DNA of 64,000 nt, from assembly GCF_029893355.1 (NCBI RefSeq), contig NZ_JARZAI010000002.1, positions 1 through 64,000 of the forward strand. The letters are read 5' to 3'. Positions 30,695-42,807 of this stretch are shown in pieces (position 1 is the stretch's first letter; every line of letters starts with the position of its first letter). The notes under the pieces are model-generated. The model was not told where the DNA came from. It searched no databases and saw only the letters and a program-made list of their open reading frames with translations. The stretch comes from Kitasatospora sp. MAA4 (GTDB lineage: Bacteria; Actinomycetota; Actinomycetes; Streptomycetales; Streptomycetaceae). Position numbers and translations under genes: made by a program.

Positions 30695-31968
30695 CGGAAG
30701 AGAAGTTGAGCACCTTCACCGCCCCCAAGGGCACCTACGACCTGCTCCCGCCGAGCTCCGCGACCTTCCTGGCGATCCGCGAGGCGCTGGCCGCGCCGCT
30801 GCGCCGAGCCGGCTACGGCTACATCGAGACGCCCGTCTTCGAGGACCTCAAGCTCTTCTCCCGCGGCGTCGGCGAGTCCACCGACATCGTCACCAAGGAG
30901 ATGTTCTCGCTCACCAAGCGCGGCAAGGAGGACCTCGCGCTGCGCCCCGAGGGCACCGCCTCGGTGGTCCGCGCGACCCTCCAGGCCAACCTGCACAAGC
31001 TCGGCAACCTGCCCGTCAAGCTCTGGTACTCCGGCTCGTTCTACCGCTACGAGCGCCCGCAGGCCGGCCGCTACCGGCAGTTCTCGCAGGTCGGCGCCGA
31101 GGCGATCGGCGCCGAGGACCCGGCGCTGGACGCCGAGCTGATCATCCTGGCCGACGACAGCTTCCGGGCGCTGGGGCTGCGCGACTACACGCTGCTGATC
31201 AACAGCCTCGGCGACAAGCAGTGCCGCCCGGTCTACCGCGCCGCCCTGCAGGAGTTCCTCACCGGCCTGGACCTGGACGAGGACACCCGCCGGCGCGCCG
31301 AGATCAACCCGCTGCGGGTGCTGGACGACAAGCGCGAGGCCGTGCAGGCCCAGCTCACCGACGCCCCGCGGCTGCGCGACTTCCTCTGCGAGGACTGCAA
31401 GGTCTACGACGAGCAGGTCCGCGAGCTGCTGACGGCGGCCGGGGTGGCCTTCACCGACGACCCCAAGCTGGTCCGCGGGCTCGACTACTACACCCGCACC
31501 ACCTTCGAGTTCGTCCACAACGGCCTCGGCGCCCAGTCCGCGATCGGCGGCGGCGGCCGCTACGACGGCCTCTCCGAGATGCTCGGCGGCCCGGCGCTGC
31601 CGTCCGTCGGCTGGGGCCTGGGCGTGGACCGCACCTACCTCGCGATGGAGGCCGAGGGCATCGTCCTCGACCTGCCCGGCACCACCGCGGTCTACGCCGT
31701 GGCGCTCGGCGAGCAGGCCAAGAACGTGCTCTTCGCCAAGGTGGTCGAGCTGCGCCGGGCCGGCGTCGCCACCGACCTCGCCTTCGGCGTCAAGGGCATC
31801 AAGAACGCCATGAAGTCCGCCGACCGCTCCGGCGCCCGCTGGGCGCTGGTCGCCGGGGACCGTGATCTCGCCGACGGCGTCGTCCAGTTGAAGGACATGA
31901 CCACCGGCGAGCAGACCCCCGTCGCCCTCGACGCACTTGTCACCACCCTGAAGGAGAAGCAGCAGTGA
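30691..31968 (+). CDS. hisS: Histidyl-tRNA synthetase
   Basis: A class IIa synthetase for tRNA-His, 425 residues. Motif 2 is [16 protein letters not shown] (about 113-128), the histidine-specific loop is [15 protein letters not shown], and motif 3 is in GWGLGVDR. An anticodon-binding domain closes the protein. The GTG start overlaps the MBL stop (GTGA), and its own stop overlaps the aspS start, making a tightly coupled three-gene unit. Confidence 0.97.
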   Translation: MTEEKLSTFTAPKGTYDLLPPSSATFLAIREALAAPLRRAGYGYIETPVFEDLKLFSRGVGESTDIVTKEMFSLTKRGKEDLALRPEGTASVVRATLQANLHKLGNLPVKLWYSGSFYRYERPQAGRYRQFSQVGAEAIGAEDPALDAELIILADDSFRALGLRDYTLLINSLGDKQCRPVYRAALQEFLTGLDLDEDTRRRAEINPLRVLDDKREAVQAQLTDAPRLRDFLCEDCKVYDEQVRELLTAAGVAFTDDPKLVRGLDYYTRTTFEFVHNGLGAQSAIGGGGRYDGLSEMLGGPALPSVGWGLGVDRTYLAMEAEGIVLDLPGTTAVYAVALGEQAKNVLFAKVVELRRAGVATDLAFGVKGIKNAMKSADRSGARWALVAGDRDLADGVVQLKDMTTGEQTPVALDALVTTLKEKQQ

Positions 31969-33755
31969 TCCGCACGCACGACGCGGGCACGCTCCGCGCG
32001 GAGCACGCCGGCACCACCATCACCCTGGCCGGCTGGGTGGCTCGCCGCCGCGACCACGGCGGCGTGGCCTTCATCGACCTGCGCGATGCCTCCGGCACCG
32101 TGCAGGTGGTGGTCCGCGACCTGGAGTCGGTGCACGGCCTGCGCGCCGAGTACTGCGTCAAGGTGACCGGCGACGTCCGGGTCCGCCCCGAGGGCAACGA
32201 GAACCCGGACATCCCGACCGGCAAGGTCGAGGTCGTGGTCAGCGCCATCGAGGTGCTCTCCGAGGCCGCCCCGCTGCCGTTCCAGGTCGCCGAGTACGAG
32301 CCGGGCACGGTCAACGAGGAGGTCCGGCTGCGCTACCGCTACCTGGACCTGCGCCGCGAGGGCCCGGCCCGCGCGCTGCGGCTGCGCTCGAAGGTCAACC
32401 ACATCATCCGCACGGTGATGGAGGAGAACGACTACCTCGACATCGAGACGCCGTACCTCACCCGCTCCACCCCCGAGGGCGCCCGCGACTTCCTGGTCCC
32501 GGTCCGCCTGCAGCCCGGCCACTGGTACGCCCTGCCGCAGTCCCCGCAGCTCTTCAAGCAGCTGCTGATGGTGGCCGGCATGGAGCGCTACTACCAGATC
32601 GCCCGCTGCTTCCGCGACGAGGACTTCCGCGCCGACCGCCAGCCGGAGTTCACCCAGCTGGACATCGAGGCCTCCTTCGTCGACCAGGAGGACATCCTGG
32701 CGCTCGGCGAGAAGGTCGTCTCGCGGATCTGGTCGGACGTGCACGGCTACGAGCTGCCCAGCCCGCTGCCCCGGATGACCTACGCGGACGCGATGAACCG
32801 CTACGGCTCCGACAAGCCGGACGTCCGCTTCGGCCAGGAACTCACCGACCTGACCGAGTACTTCAAGGGCACCGAGTTCCGGGTCTTCCAGGCGCCGTAC
32901 GTCGGCGCGGTCGTGATGCCCGGCGGCGCCTCGCAGCCCCGCAAGCAGCTGGACGCCTGGCAGGACTGGGCCAAGGCGCGCGGCGCCCGCGGCCTTGCCT
33001 ACGTCGTCATCGACGCCGACACCGGCGAGCTGCGCGGCCCGGTGGCCAAGAACCTCAACGCGGAGCACCTGGCCGGCCTGGCCGCCGCCGCGGGGGCCAA
33101 GAACGGTGACGCGATCTTCTTCGCCGCCGGCAAGAAGACCCCCTCGCAGGAGCTGCTCGGCGCCGCCCGTCTGGAGATCGGCCGCCGCTGCGAGCTGATC
33201 GACGAGTCGCAGTGGGCCTTCCTGTGGGTCGTGGACTTCCCGATGTTCGAGCCGATCGAGGACGACAAGGGCGAGTTCCAGGGCTGGCACGCGGTGCACC
33301 ACCCCTTCACCGCCCCGACCGCCGAGTCGCTGGCCACCTTCGACACCGACCCGGGCAGCGCGCTCTCCAACGCGTACGACCTGGTGCTGAACGGCAGCGA
33401 GCTGGGCGGCGGGTCGATCCGTATCCACCAGCGCGACGTGCAGAAGCGGGCGTTCGACGCGATCGGGCTCTCCGAGGAGGAGGCCGCCTCGCAGTTCGGC
33501 TTCCTGCTGGACGCCTTCAACTACGGCCCGCCGCCGCACGGCGGTGTCGCCTTCGGCCTGGACCGGATCGTCACGCTGCTCGGCGGCTACGACACCATCC
33601 GCGACGTCATCGCCTTCCCGAAGACGTCCACCGGCGGTGACCCGCTGACCGGCGCGCCGACCCCGATCACCCCGGCCCAGCGCCGCGAGGCCGGCGTCGA
33701 CGCCAAGCCCAAGGTCCGCGAGGACGCGAAGTCGGAGACCTCGCAGGACTCCTGA
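31965..33755 (+). CDS. aspS: Aspartyl-tRNA synthetase
   Basis: A class IIb synthetase, 596 residues, with an OB-fold anticodon domain (about 15-100, [13 protein letters not shown]), motif 2 [18 protein letters not shown] near 222, a bacterial GAD insertion domain (about 290-420) and motif 3 GLDRIV near 530. The C-terminal 30 residues are Lys/Glu-rich. The enzyme may be non-discriminating if the genome also uses GatCAB, which cannot be judged here. Confidence 0.97.
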   Translation: MIRTHDAGTLRAEHAGTTITLAGWVARRRDHGGVAFIDLRDASGTVQVVVRDLESVHGLRAEYCVKVTGDVRVRPEGNENPDIPTGKVEVVVSAIEVLSEAAPLPFQVAEYEPGTVNEEVRLRYRYLDLRREGPARALRLRSKVNHIIRTVMEENDYLDIETPYLTRSTPEGARDFLVPVRLQPGHWYALPQSPQLFKQLLMVAGMERYYQIARCFRDEDFRADRQPEFTQLDIEASFVDQEDILALGEKVVSRIWSDVHGYELPSPLPRMTYADAMNRYGSDKPDVRFGQELTDLTEYFKGTEFRVFQAPYVGAVVMPGGASQPRKQLDAWQDWAKARGARGLAYVVIDADTGELRGPVAKNLNAEHLAGLAAAAGAKNGDAIFFAAGKKTPSQELLGAARLEIGRRCELIDESQWAFLWVVDFPMFEPIEDDKGEFQGWHAVHHPFTAPTAESLATFDTDPGSALSNAYDLVLNGSELGGGSIRIHQRDVQKRAFDAIGLSEEEAASQFGFLLDAFNYGPPPHGGVAFGLDRIVTLLGGYDTIRDVIAFPKTSTGGDPLTGAPTPITPAQRREAGVDAKPKVREDAKSETSQDS

Positions 33756-33762
33756 CGGTCCG

Positions 33763-33800
33763 CGAAGCCCCCGGACGCCACCCGGCGTCCGGGGGCTTCG
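33763..33800 (+). terminator. Terminator after aspS
   Basis: A perfect 17-bp stem (33763-33779 with 33784-33800) with loop ACCC, 8 nt after the aspS stop. It ends the MBL-hisS-aspS operon. Confidence 0.85.
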
Positions 33801-33869
33801 TGCTGCGCGCGGGGGTGATCCGTCCTAACGTGAGGGGTCATCAGCACCCCACGCGCAGGAGGCGCCACC

Positions 33870-34694
33870 GTGACCGACCAGCCCGCCGTGCAGCCCCGTC
33901 TGGCCAGGAAGCCGTATGAAAAGGAACTGCTGCGGCTCCAGAACGAACTGGTCAAGCTGCAGGAGTGGGTGCGGGCGGAGGGCGTCCGCCTGGTGGTGGT
34001 GTTCGAGGGGCGCGACGCGGCCGGCAAGGGCGGCGCCATCAAGCGGGTGACCGAGTTCCTCAACCCCCGGGTGGCCCGGATCGCCGCGCTGCCGGCGCCC
34101 ACCGAGCGCCAGCGCGGGCAGTGGTACTTCCAGCGCTACGTGGAGCAGCTGCCGGCGGCCGGCGAGATCGTGCTCTTCGACCGCAGCTGGTACAACCGGG
34201 CCGGCGTGGAGCGCGTGATGGGCTTCTGCACCCCCGAGGAGTACTGGCAGTTCCTGCACCAGGCCCCGATCTTCGAGCGGATGCTGATCGAGGCCGGCAT
34301 CGAGCTGCGCAAGTACTGGTTCTCGGTCAGCGACGCCGAGCAGGAGCGCCGCTTCCGCGACCGGCTGGCCGACCCGATGCGGCAGTGGAAGCTGTCGCCG
34401 ATGGACACCGAGTCGATCAGCCGGTGGGAGGACTACTCGCGGGCCAAGGACGAGATGTTCGTCCACACCGACATCCCGGAGTCGCCGTGGAACGTGGTGG
34501 AGAGCGAGGACAAGCGCCGGGCCCGGATCAACATGATCGCCCACCTGCTCTCCACCGTCCCCTACCGCGACGTCACCAAGCCCCCGCCGGAGCTGCCGCC
34601 CCGCCCGGCGTCCACCGGCTACCAGCGTCCGCCGCGCGACCTGCAGAAGTACGTCCCGGACCACGCGGCCAAGCTGGAGAAGAAGCGGAAGTAG
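33870..34694 (+). CDS. ppk2: Polyphosphate kinase 2 (PPK2 class I)
   Basis: Transfers phosphate between polyphosphate and nucleoside diphosphates. The 274-residue single-domain protein has Walker A GRDAAGKGG (about 48-56), the LFDRSWYNRAGVERVMGF catalytic segment near 103 and a lid region. One-domain class I enzymes mostly make NTPs from polyP. The GTG start has AGGAGG upstream. rarA follows 9 nt downstream, so the two may be co-transcribed. Confidence 0.9.
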   Translation: MTDQPAVQPRLARKPYEKELLRLQNELVKLQEWVRAEGVRLVVVFEGRDAAGKGGAIKRVTEFLNPRVARIAALPAPTERQRGQWYFQRYVEQLPAAGEIVLFDRSWYNRAGVERVMGFCTPEEYWQFLHQAPIFERMLIEAGIELRKYWFSVSDAEQERRFRDRLADPMRQWKLSPMDTESISRWEDYSRAKDEMFVHTDIPESPWNVVESEDKRRARINMIAHLLSTVPYRDVTKPPPELPPRPASTGYQRPPRDLQKYVPDHAAKLEKKRK

Positions 34695-34703
34695 GCTGCG
34701 GGG

Positions 34704-36059
34704 GTGGACGAACCGGACCTCTTCACCGCCGCCGCCGAGGATCTCCAGGCCAGGGAGCCCGGCCGGGCCCCGCTGGCCGTGCGGATGCGCCCGCGCACCC
34801 TGGACGAGGTGGCCGGCCAGCGGCAGCTGCTGAAGGAGGGCTCGCCGCTGCGCCGCCTGGTGTCCGGCGCGCGCGGACCGGCCGCGACCAGCTCGGTGAT
34901 CCTCTGGGGCCCGCCCGGCACCGGCAAGACCACCCTGGCGCACGTGATCAGCCAGGCGGTGGAGGGCCGGTTCGTCGAGCTCTCGGCGATCACCGCCGGC
35001 GTCAAGGAGGTGCGGGCGGTGATCGAGGGCGCCCGCCGGGCGGTCGGCATGAGCGGCCGCGAGACGGTGCTCTTCCTGGACGAGATCCACCGCTTCTCCA
35101 AGGCCCAGCAGGACTCGCTGCTCCCCGCCGTGGAGAACCGCTGGGTCACCCTGATCGCCGCCACCACCGAGAACCCGTACTTCTCGGTGATCTCCCCGCT
35201 GCTCTCCCGCTCGCTGCTGCTCACCCTCGAATCGCTGACCGACGACGACATCCGCGCCCTGCTGCGCCGCGCCCTGGTGGACGAACGCGGTCTCGAGGGG
35301 CAGCTGGAGCTCAGTCCGGAGTCCGAGGACCACCTGGTCCGCCTCGCCGGCGGGGACGCCCGGCGGGCGCTGACCACGCTGGAGGCGGCGGCCGGTGCGG
35401 CGCTGGAGAAGGGCGAGGCGGTCATCACGCTCGCCACCACCGAGACCGCCGTCAATCAGGCCGCCGTCCGCTACGACAAGGACGGCGACCAGCACTACGA
35501 CGTCGCCAGCGCGCTGATCAAGTCGATCCGGGGCAGCGACGTGGACGCGACGCTGCACTACCTGGCCCGCATGATCGAGGCCGGCGAGGACGCCCGCTTC
35601 ATCGCCCGGCGCCTGATGATCTCGGCCAGCGAGGACATCGGCCTGGCCGACCCGACGGCCCTGCCCACCGCCGTCGCGGCGGCCCAGGCGGTGGCACTGA
35701 TCGGCTTCCCGGAGGCGCGGATCATCCTCTCGCAGGCCGCCATCGCCCTCGCACTGGCGCCCAAGTCGAACGCGGCCTACCTGGCCATCGACGCCGCGCT
35801 CGCCGACGTCCGGCAGGGCCTGGCCGGCGCCGTCCCGCCGCACCTGCGCGACGCGCACTACGGCGGCGCGGGCAAGCTGGGGCACGGCCAGGGCTACCAG
35901 TACCCGCACGACCTGCCCGGCGGCATCGCCGCCCAGCAGTACGCGCCGGACGCGGTGCACGGCAGGGTCTACTACCAGCCCACCCGGCACGGCGGCGAGG
36001 CCCGCTACGCCGACATCGCGGAGTGGACCAGGGCCCGGCTGAAGACCGACGGTCAGTAG
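34704..36059 (+). CDS. rarA: Replication-associated recombination AAA ATPase RarA (MgsA)
   Basis: A clamp-loader-like ATPase that acts at stalled forks. The 451-residue protein has an N-terminal clamp/SSB-contact segment (DLFTAAAED), Walker [10 protein letters not shown] near 69, Walker [16 protein letters not shown] near 122, an arginine finger in SPLLSRS and the C-terminal tetramerisation domain with the conserved [10 protein letters not shown] motif. GTG 34704 directly follows a GC-rich stretch with a weak RBS. Confidence 0.93.
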   Translation: MDEPDLFTAAAEDLQAREPGRAPLAVRMRPRTLDEVAGQRQLLKEGSPLRRLVSGARGPAATSSVILWGPPGTGKTTLAHVISQAVEGRFVELSAITAGVKEVRAVIEGARRAVGMSGRETVLFLDEIHRFSKAQQDSLLPAVENRWVTLIAATTENPYFSVISPLLSRSLLLTLESLTDDDIRALLRRALVDERGLEGQLELSPESEDHLVRLAGGDARRALTTLEAAAGAALEKGEAVITLATTETAVNQAAVRYDKDGDQHYDVASALIKSIRGSDVDATLHYLARMIEAGEDARFIARRLMISASEDIGLADPTALPTAVAAAQAVALIGFPEARIILSQAAIALALAPKSNAAYLAIDAALADVRQGLAGAVPPHLRDAHYGGAGKLGHGQGYQYPHDLPGGIAAQQYAPDAVHGRVYYQPTRHGGEARYADIAEWTRARLKTDGQ

Positions 36060-36076
36060 GGAACGTGGATCAAGGA

Positions 36077-36174
36077 GCGGGGCTGGGGTGCGTGCATCGC
36101 AAGGCGGAGGAGGGAGTAGCAGCGGAGCTGCGGCGACCGACGACAACGCGGCGAGGTGCGTGCCCCAGCCCCGC
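36077..36174. repeat. Imperfect long inverted-repeat element downstream of rarA
   Basis: A perfect 12-bp terminal inverted repeat (GCGGGGCTGGGG at 36077-36088, complement at 36163-36174) brackets 74 bp that include an AGCGGAGCTGCG-type dyad. It starts 18 bp after the rarA stop. The terminal repeats and non-coding interior look like a dispersed non-autonomous repeat, but only one copy is seen in this window. Confidence 0.5.
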
Positions 36175-36225
36175 GACGCCGCGGGCCCTACTGACCGTCG
36201 GTCTCCGGGGGAGTAGTGAAGACGG

Positions 36226-36231
36226 TATACT
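36226..36231 (+). promoter_or_regulatory. -10 box of the rpsD promoter
   Basis: TATACT, one base away from the TATAAT consensus and rare in this GC content, lies about 300 bp before rpsD. No good -35 is seen at 17-18 bp, so this may be an extended -10 or activator-assisted promoter. Confidence 0.5.
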
Positions 36232-36237
36232 CGGTCG

Positions 36238-36528
36238 GAGTGCCAGGTCCCGGGCACGGCGGCGGGTGAGAACCCGACCGACCGGCCGCACCAGCGGGGC
36301 ATTGGACCTGACCCTTTCGAGGGTTGCAACTGGAGCGTCGTGCACCGTTTCGGTGTCGCGGGTAGCCCACTCCCTTCCCGGGCGGTGGGCCGTTCGTGTG
36401 CTTGCACTTCTGTGCCCGGTCCCGGAGAGCGGCTGATCACCCTCGGGTGGTTTTTCTCCGGATCGCGAGAGGCGACCTCCGTCAACACCTGGTGAAAGCC
36501 GTATTCGTAAGCAAGAGAGGTTTGGTTC
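36238..36528 (+). promoter_or_regulatory. Long structured 5' leader of rpsD
   Basis: About 290 nt without a gene lie between the predicted start site and rpsD. Visible structure includes complementary CCAGGTCC / GGACCTG segments near the 5' end and, at 36422-36461, a 7-bp stem (CCGGAGA with TCTCCGG) enclosing a CACCC-TC-GGGTG hairpin that is followed by GTTTTTC. The last part looks like an intrinsic terminator or anti-terminator. Ribosomal protein S4 represses its own mRNA in several bacteria, so an S4-binding leader is a reasonable inference. Confidence 0.5.
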
Positions 36529-37143
36529 ATGGCGAACCAGAAGCGCCCCAAGGTCAAGATTGCCCGTGCCCTGGGCATTCCGCTGACCCCGAAGTCCGTC
36601 AAGTACTTCGAGGCCCGCCCGTACCCGCCCGGCCAGCACGGCCGCGGGCGCAAGCAGAACTCGGACTACAAGGTCCGTCTGATGGAGAAGCAGCGTCTGC
36701 GCGCTCAGTACGACCTGAGCGAGACCCAGATGGCTCGCGCCTTCGACCGCGCCAAGAAGGCCGAGGGCAAGACCGGTGACGCTCTCGTCGCCGACCTCGA
36801 GGTTCGCCTCGACTCGCTGGTCCTGCGTTCGGGCATCGCCCGCACGATCTACCAGGCCCGCCAGATGGTCGTCCACGGTCACATCGAGGTCAACGGCCAC
36901 AAGGTCAACAAGCCCTCGTTCCAGCTGAAGCCCGGCTTCGTCGTCACCGTGCGTGAGCGCAGCAAGGCCAAGGGCCCGTTCCTGGTCGCCCGTGAGGGTG
37001 GCTACGCGGGTGAGGGTGCGACCCCGAAGTACCTCGAGGTCAACCTCAAGGCGCTGGCCTTCCGTCTGGACCGTGCCCCGCAGCGTCGCGAGATCCCCGT
37101 GATCTGCGACGAGCAGCTCGTCGTCGAGTACTACTCGCGCTGA
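36529..37143 (+). CDS. rpsD: 30S ribosomal protein S4
   Basis: A primary 16S rRNA-binding protein and likely autoregulator. The 204-residue sequence is full length, with an N-terminal domain, the S4 RNA-binding domain (RLDSLVLRSGIARTIYQARQ split near 92-112) and C-terminal LVVEYYSR. It lacks the zinc-binding cysteines of the C+ form. It stands outside the alpha operon, as usual in streptomycetes. AGAGAGG lies 8 nt before the ATG. Confidence 0.97.
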   Translation: MANQKRPKVKIARALGIPLTPKSVKYFEARPYPPGQHGRGRKQNSDYKVRLMEKQRLRAQYDLSETQMARAFDRAKKAEGKTGDALVADLEVRLDSLVLRSGIARTIYQARQMVVHGHIEVNGHKVNKPSFQLKPGFVVTVRERSKAKGPFLVAREGGYAGEGATPKYLEVNLKALAFRLDRAPQRREIPVICDEQLVVEYYSR

Positions 37144-37160
37144 CCCGCGAGAGTGGCACA

Positions 37161-37196
37161 CCGAACCCCCGCAGCCTTCGGGCCGCGGGGGTTCGG
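37161..37196 (+). terminator. Terminator after rpsD
   Basis: A 12-bp stem (37161-37172 with 37185-37196), extended by an inner GCC/GGC with a TTCG tetraloop, 17 nt after the stop. Confidence 0.85.
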
Positions 37197-37297
37197 CGCT
37201 TTCCGGGAGCGGCGGCCCCGCCAGCGGATATCCGGTCGGGAGCGGGGGTCCGGGCGCGATAGGGTTCCCTTCTGGAGGAGCGAAGGGAGCACGCAAA

Positions 37298-37777
37298 GTG
37301 TCCGTGGGAGAGCTGGCCGGCCTGATCGTGGCCGTGGGCTGGGCCGTCCTGGTCACTCTGCTCGCCGTCGTCCTGGTGAGGCTCTCCAGGGTGCTGCGCG
37401 AGGCCACCGTGCTGGTCTCCTCGGTCACCGAGCAGGCCGTGCCGCTGCTGGCCGACGCGAGCGCCGCCGTGCGCAGCGCGCACGAGCAGCTGGAGCGGGT
37501 GGACGAGATCACCGCCAATGTGCAGGACGCCGCCGCCAACGCCAATGCGCTCTCCTCGACGGTCGCCGCCACGCTGGGCGGGCCGCTGGTCAAGGTCGCG
37601 GCCTTCAGCTACGGCGTCCGCAAGGCCGTCGGCCGCCAGCAGGCCGGCCCCCTGACGCTGCCTCAGCCGGGCGTCGAGCGCGACGCGTTGACCCGTCTGA
37701 TCCGGGCCGAGGTGCGCGCCGCCACGGCGCCCCGCGGTGGCCTGCTGGCCCGTGTCCGGCGAGCCGTGAAGGGCTGA
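37298..37777 (+). CDS. DUF948 membrane protein
   Basis: A 159-residue protein with one N-terminal membrane helix (about 8-28, LIVAVGWAVLVTLLAVVLV) and a long helical, coiled-coil-like cytoplasmic or surface part typical of DUF948. The GTG start has AAGGGAG 10 nt upstream. The function is unknown; in actinobacteria it lies between rpsD and alaS together with the next gene, from which it is separated by only 6 nt. Confidence 0.8.
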   Translation: MSVGELAGLIVAVGWAVLVTLLAVVLVRLSRVLREATVLVSSVTEQAVPLLADASAAVRSAHEQLERVDEITANVQDAAANANALSSTVAATLGGPLVKVAAFSYGVRKAVGRQQAGPLTLPQPGVERDALTRLIRAEVRAATAPRGGLLARVRRAVKG

Positions 37778-37783
37778 TGCACC

Positions 37784-38202
37784 GTGGTTCGACGCATCTT
37801 CTGGATGGCGGTCGGTGCCGGCACCGCCGTCTGGGCCATGAACAAGGCCAACGAGGCCGCCCGCAAGCTCACCCCTGACAGCCTCTCGGGCACCGCGGCA
37901 CGCGGCGCGCTGCACCTGGGCGACGCGGCCAAGCGCTTCGCCCTGGACGTCAAGGCCGGGATGGCCGAGCGCGAGCAGGAGCTGCGCGCTGACCTCGGGC
38001 TGGACGGCACAGCCGTGCTGGACCCGCCGCGCCGGCGCCTGAGCGCCGCTCCGGACGCCGGAGAGCGAGCTATCTCGGCGGCCCCGGGCTCTCCGGGCGC
38101 CGCCCTGCCCCCGTCGCGTAGGAACACCCCCCAAGTCATCGCGTCAAAGCCCCGTCAGCTCGAACAGCGCCGGGGCAGCACCCCCAACCGGAAGGACCAC
38201 TA

Positions 38203-38203
<1 letters not shown>
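37784..38203 (+). CDS. Small alanine-rich protein (DUF6167-like)
   Basis: A 139-residue protein with a short hydrophobic N-terminus ([15 protein letters not shown]), a helical middle and a Pro/Arg-rich disordered tail. It is conserved before alaS in streptomycetes, with unknown role. Its stop TAA overlaps the alaS ATG (TAATG), so alaS translation is probably coupled to it. Confidence 0.7.
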
Positions 38204-40871
<2,668 letters not shown>

Positions 40872-40872
<1 letters not shown>

Positions 40873-41363
40873 TGGAGCACAGCCTGACGGAGGAGCCCAA
40901 GCCCTGGCGCAGGGGCCGGCGGATCGCCGTCGACGTCGGCGACGCCCGGATCGGGGTCGCGTCCTGCGACCCCGACGGGCTGATCGCCACGCCCGTGGAG
41001 ACGGTCCCTGCCGGGGGCCGCTCCCAGGCGCGGCTCAAGGCGATCGTCGAGGAGTACGACGCGATCGAGGTCGTGGTCGGCCTGCCGCGCTCGCTCAGCG
41101 GCAAGGAGGGCCCGGCCGCGGAGAAGGTGCGCGGCTACGCGGGCCGGCTGGCGGCACTGCTCGCCCCGGTCCCGGTCCGGCTGGTCGACGAGCGGATGAC
41201 CACCGTCACCGCAGCCCAGGGCATGCGGGCGGCCGGTGTGAAGGCCAAGAAGGGCCGAGCGGCGATCGACCAGGCAGCGGCCGTGGTGATCCTGCAGAGC
41301 GCGCTTGAGACCGAACGAGTGAGCGGGCACGCGCCCGGTGAGAGCGTCGAGCCGATCAGCTGA
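40872..41363 (+). CDS. ruvX: Holliday junction resolvase-like YqgF/RuvX
   Basis: A 163-residue RNase H-fold protein with IAVDVGDARIGVA near 18-30, VVGLPRSLSG near 66 and the conserved LVDERMTT near 103. In E. coli YqgF matures the 5' end of 16S rRNA. The ATG overlaps the alaS stop (TGATG). It is conserved in the order alaS-ruvX-mltG. Confidence 0.92.
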
Positions 41364-41386
41364 TCAGCCTGGTCTAGCTTGCTGAT

Positions 41387-41420
41387 GGGGGCCCGTCCGG
41401 ACGCGTCCGGACGGGCCCCC
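41387..41420 (+). terminator. Perfect 34-bp palindromic terminator after ruvX
   Basis: Two 17-bp arms (41387-41403, 41404-41420) without spacer. It lies between ruvX and the first mltG, so the latter probably has its own promoter or depends on read-through. Confidence 0.8.
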
Positions 41421-41455
41421 TGACGTTTGCGCCCAGCCGCGGAGGCTCTCGACCC

Positions 41456-42637
41456 ATGGACCAGGACTCGGCCCCCGGCCTCACCCCCGGGCACCTCGGG
41501 GCACCGGCCCTGGAGCCCGGGCCGCAGGAGCGACGCCCGGCGACGCCCCAGCCGTCCCGCTCCGATGCCCGGCCCGACCACACGGGCCTGGCCTGCGGCC
41601 TCACCGCGCTGCTGCTCGCGCTGCTGGCCGGCGGCGTCCTGCTGGTCGGCGTTCAGCTGTTCGGCCACCGGGGCACACCGCAGGCGGCCGACTACCCGGG
41701 CGCCGGCACCGGCTCGGTGGAGATCTCCGTCCCGCAGGGCGCGAGCCTGACCCGGATCGGGCAACTACTGGTACAGCACAAGGTGGTGGCGAGCACCAAG
41801 GCCTTCACCACGGTCGCCGCCCAGGCCACCGGCCAGCGGATCTCGCCCGGCACCTACACGCTCAGGCGGCAGATGTCCGCAGCCGCCGCGCTCACCGTGC
41901 TCGGCAACCCGGCCAACGCCAACGGCCTGACCGTCCCCGAGGGTTGGCGCGCCACCCAGATCTACGCCGCGATCGACCGCCGGCTCAAACTGCCCTCCGG
42001 CAGCGCGCAGTACGCCGCCGACCAGCACCGCGACGAGCTCGGCCTGCCCGACTACGCGGGCGGCAACCCCGAGGGCCTGTACTTCCCGTCCACCTACAGC
42101 GTCACCAGCGACAGCACGCCGCTGTCGCTGCTCCAGCAGATGGTCAAGCAGTCCGGTGTGGAGGCCGGCACCGACGAGCTGGACGGCGACGCGACCGGCA
42201 ACGGGATCACCGCCTACCAGGCGCTGGTGATGGCCAGCCTGGTCCAGGGCGAGGCGGACAACCCCGACGACATGGCCAAGGTGGCCCGGGTGATCTACAA
42301 CCGGCTGGCCAAGGGGATGCCGCTGCAGCTCGACTCGACGGTGAACTACGCGCTCGGCCGCACGACGCTGCACACCACGGTGACCGACACCAGGCTCGAC
42401 TCGCCGTTCAACACCTACCAGCACCCCGGGTTGCCGCCGACGCCGATCGACAGCCCCGGGCACGACGCGCTGGACGCGGTGCTGAATCCGGCGCAGGGGG
42501 ACTGGCTCTACTTCGTCACCGTGCAGCCGGGGGACACCCGCTTCACCGATAGTGAGCAACAGCACAAGAAGAACGTCGACGATTTCAACGCGTACCAGGC
42601 GCAACACGCTCCCTCGCCCAGCGCGAGCCCGTCCTGA
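41456..42637 (+). CDS. mltG: Endolytic murein transglycosylase MltG, paralogue 1 (short)
   Basis: A 393-residue single-pass membrane protein. A disordered cytoplasmic N-terminus of about 45 residues, a membrane helix (about 47-68, LTALLLALLAGGVLLVGV), a LysM-like segment and the YceG/MltG catalytic domain follow in order. The catalytic glutamate lies in MASLVQGEAD near 264, and the substrate-groove motif GLPPTPIDSPG near 326 is intact. MltG cuts nascent glycan strands and sets their length. GGAGG precedes the ATG. The next gene is a second mltG. Confidence 0.85.
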   Translation: MDQDSAPGLTPGHLGAPALEPGPQERRPATPQPSRSDARPDHTGLACGLTALLLALLAGGVLLVGVQLFGHRGTPQAADYPGAGTGSVEISVPQGASLTRIGQLLVQHKVVASTKAFTTVAAQATGQRISPGTYTLRRQMSAAAALTVLGNPANANGLTVPEGWRATQIYAAIDRRLKLPSGSAQYAADQHRDELGLPDYAGGNPEGLYFPSTYSVTSDSTPLSLLQQMVKQSGVEAGTDELDGDATGNGITAYQALVMASLVQGEADNPDDMAKVARVIYNRLAKGMPLQLDSTVNYALGRTTLHTTVTDTRLDSPFNTYQHPGLPPTPIDSPGHDALDAVLNPAQGDWLYFVTVQPGDTRFTDSEQQHKKNVDDFNAYQAQHAPSPSASPS

Positions 42638-42679
42638 GGCCGCTGCGGGCCACTGTGCGCGAGGACGGGATCCGAGGCT

Positions 42680-42698
42680 TTACCGTGCGGTACGGTAA
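42680..42698. promoter_or_regulatory. Inverted repeat upstream of mltG paralogue 2
   Basis: TTACCGT and ACGGTAA are separated by 5 bp. It lies in the 170-bp gap between the mltG genes, about 110 bp before the second start. It has the size and symmetry of an operator for a dimeric regulator. Confidence 0.45.
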
Positions 42699-42807
42699 CG
42701 TCTCCCAACAGGCGTTGCGCTAGCACGCCGGTTCGAGACGTTGCCGGGACGCCGTCCCGGACGGCCGGTCCGATCAACCGTCCGTCTCCGTCGGCAAAAG
42801 GGATTCG

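Noticed and set aside
36060..36528. A coding gene in the rarA-rpsD gap
   Set aside because: Open frames here have no RBS or recognisable protein features and cross strong inverted repeats; the interval is better explained as a repeat element plus the rpsD leader.
33825..36653. A 942-codon minus-strand frame over ppk2 and rarA
   Set aside because: It is an antisense shadow without motifs; ppk2 and rarA on the plus strand have intact Walker sequences and RBSs.
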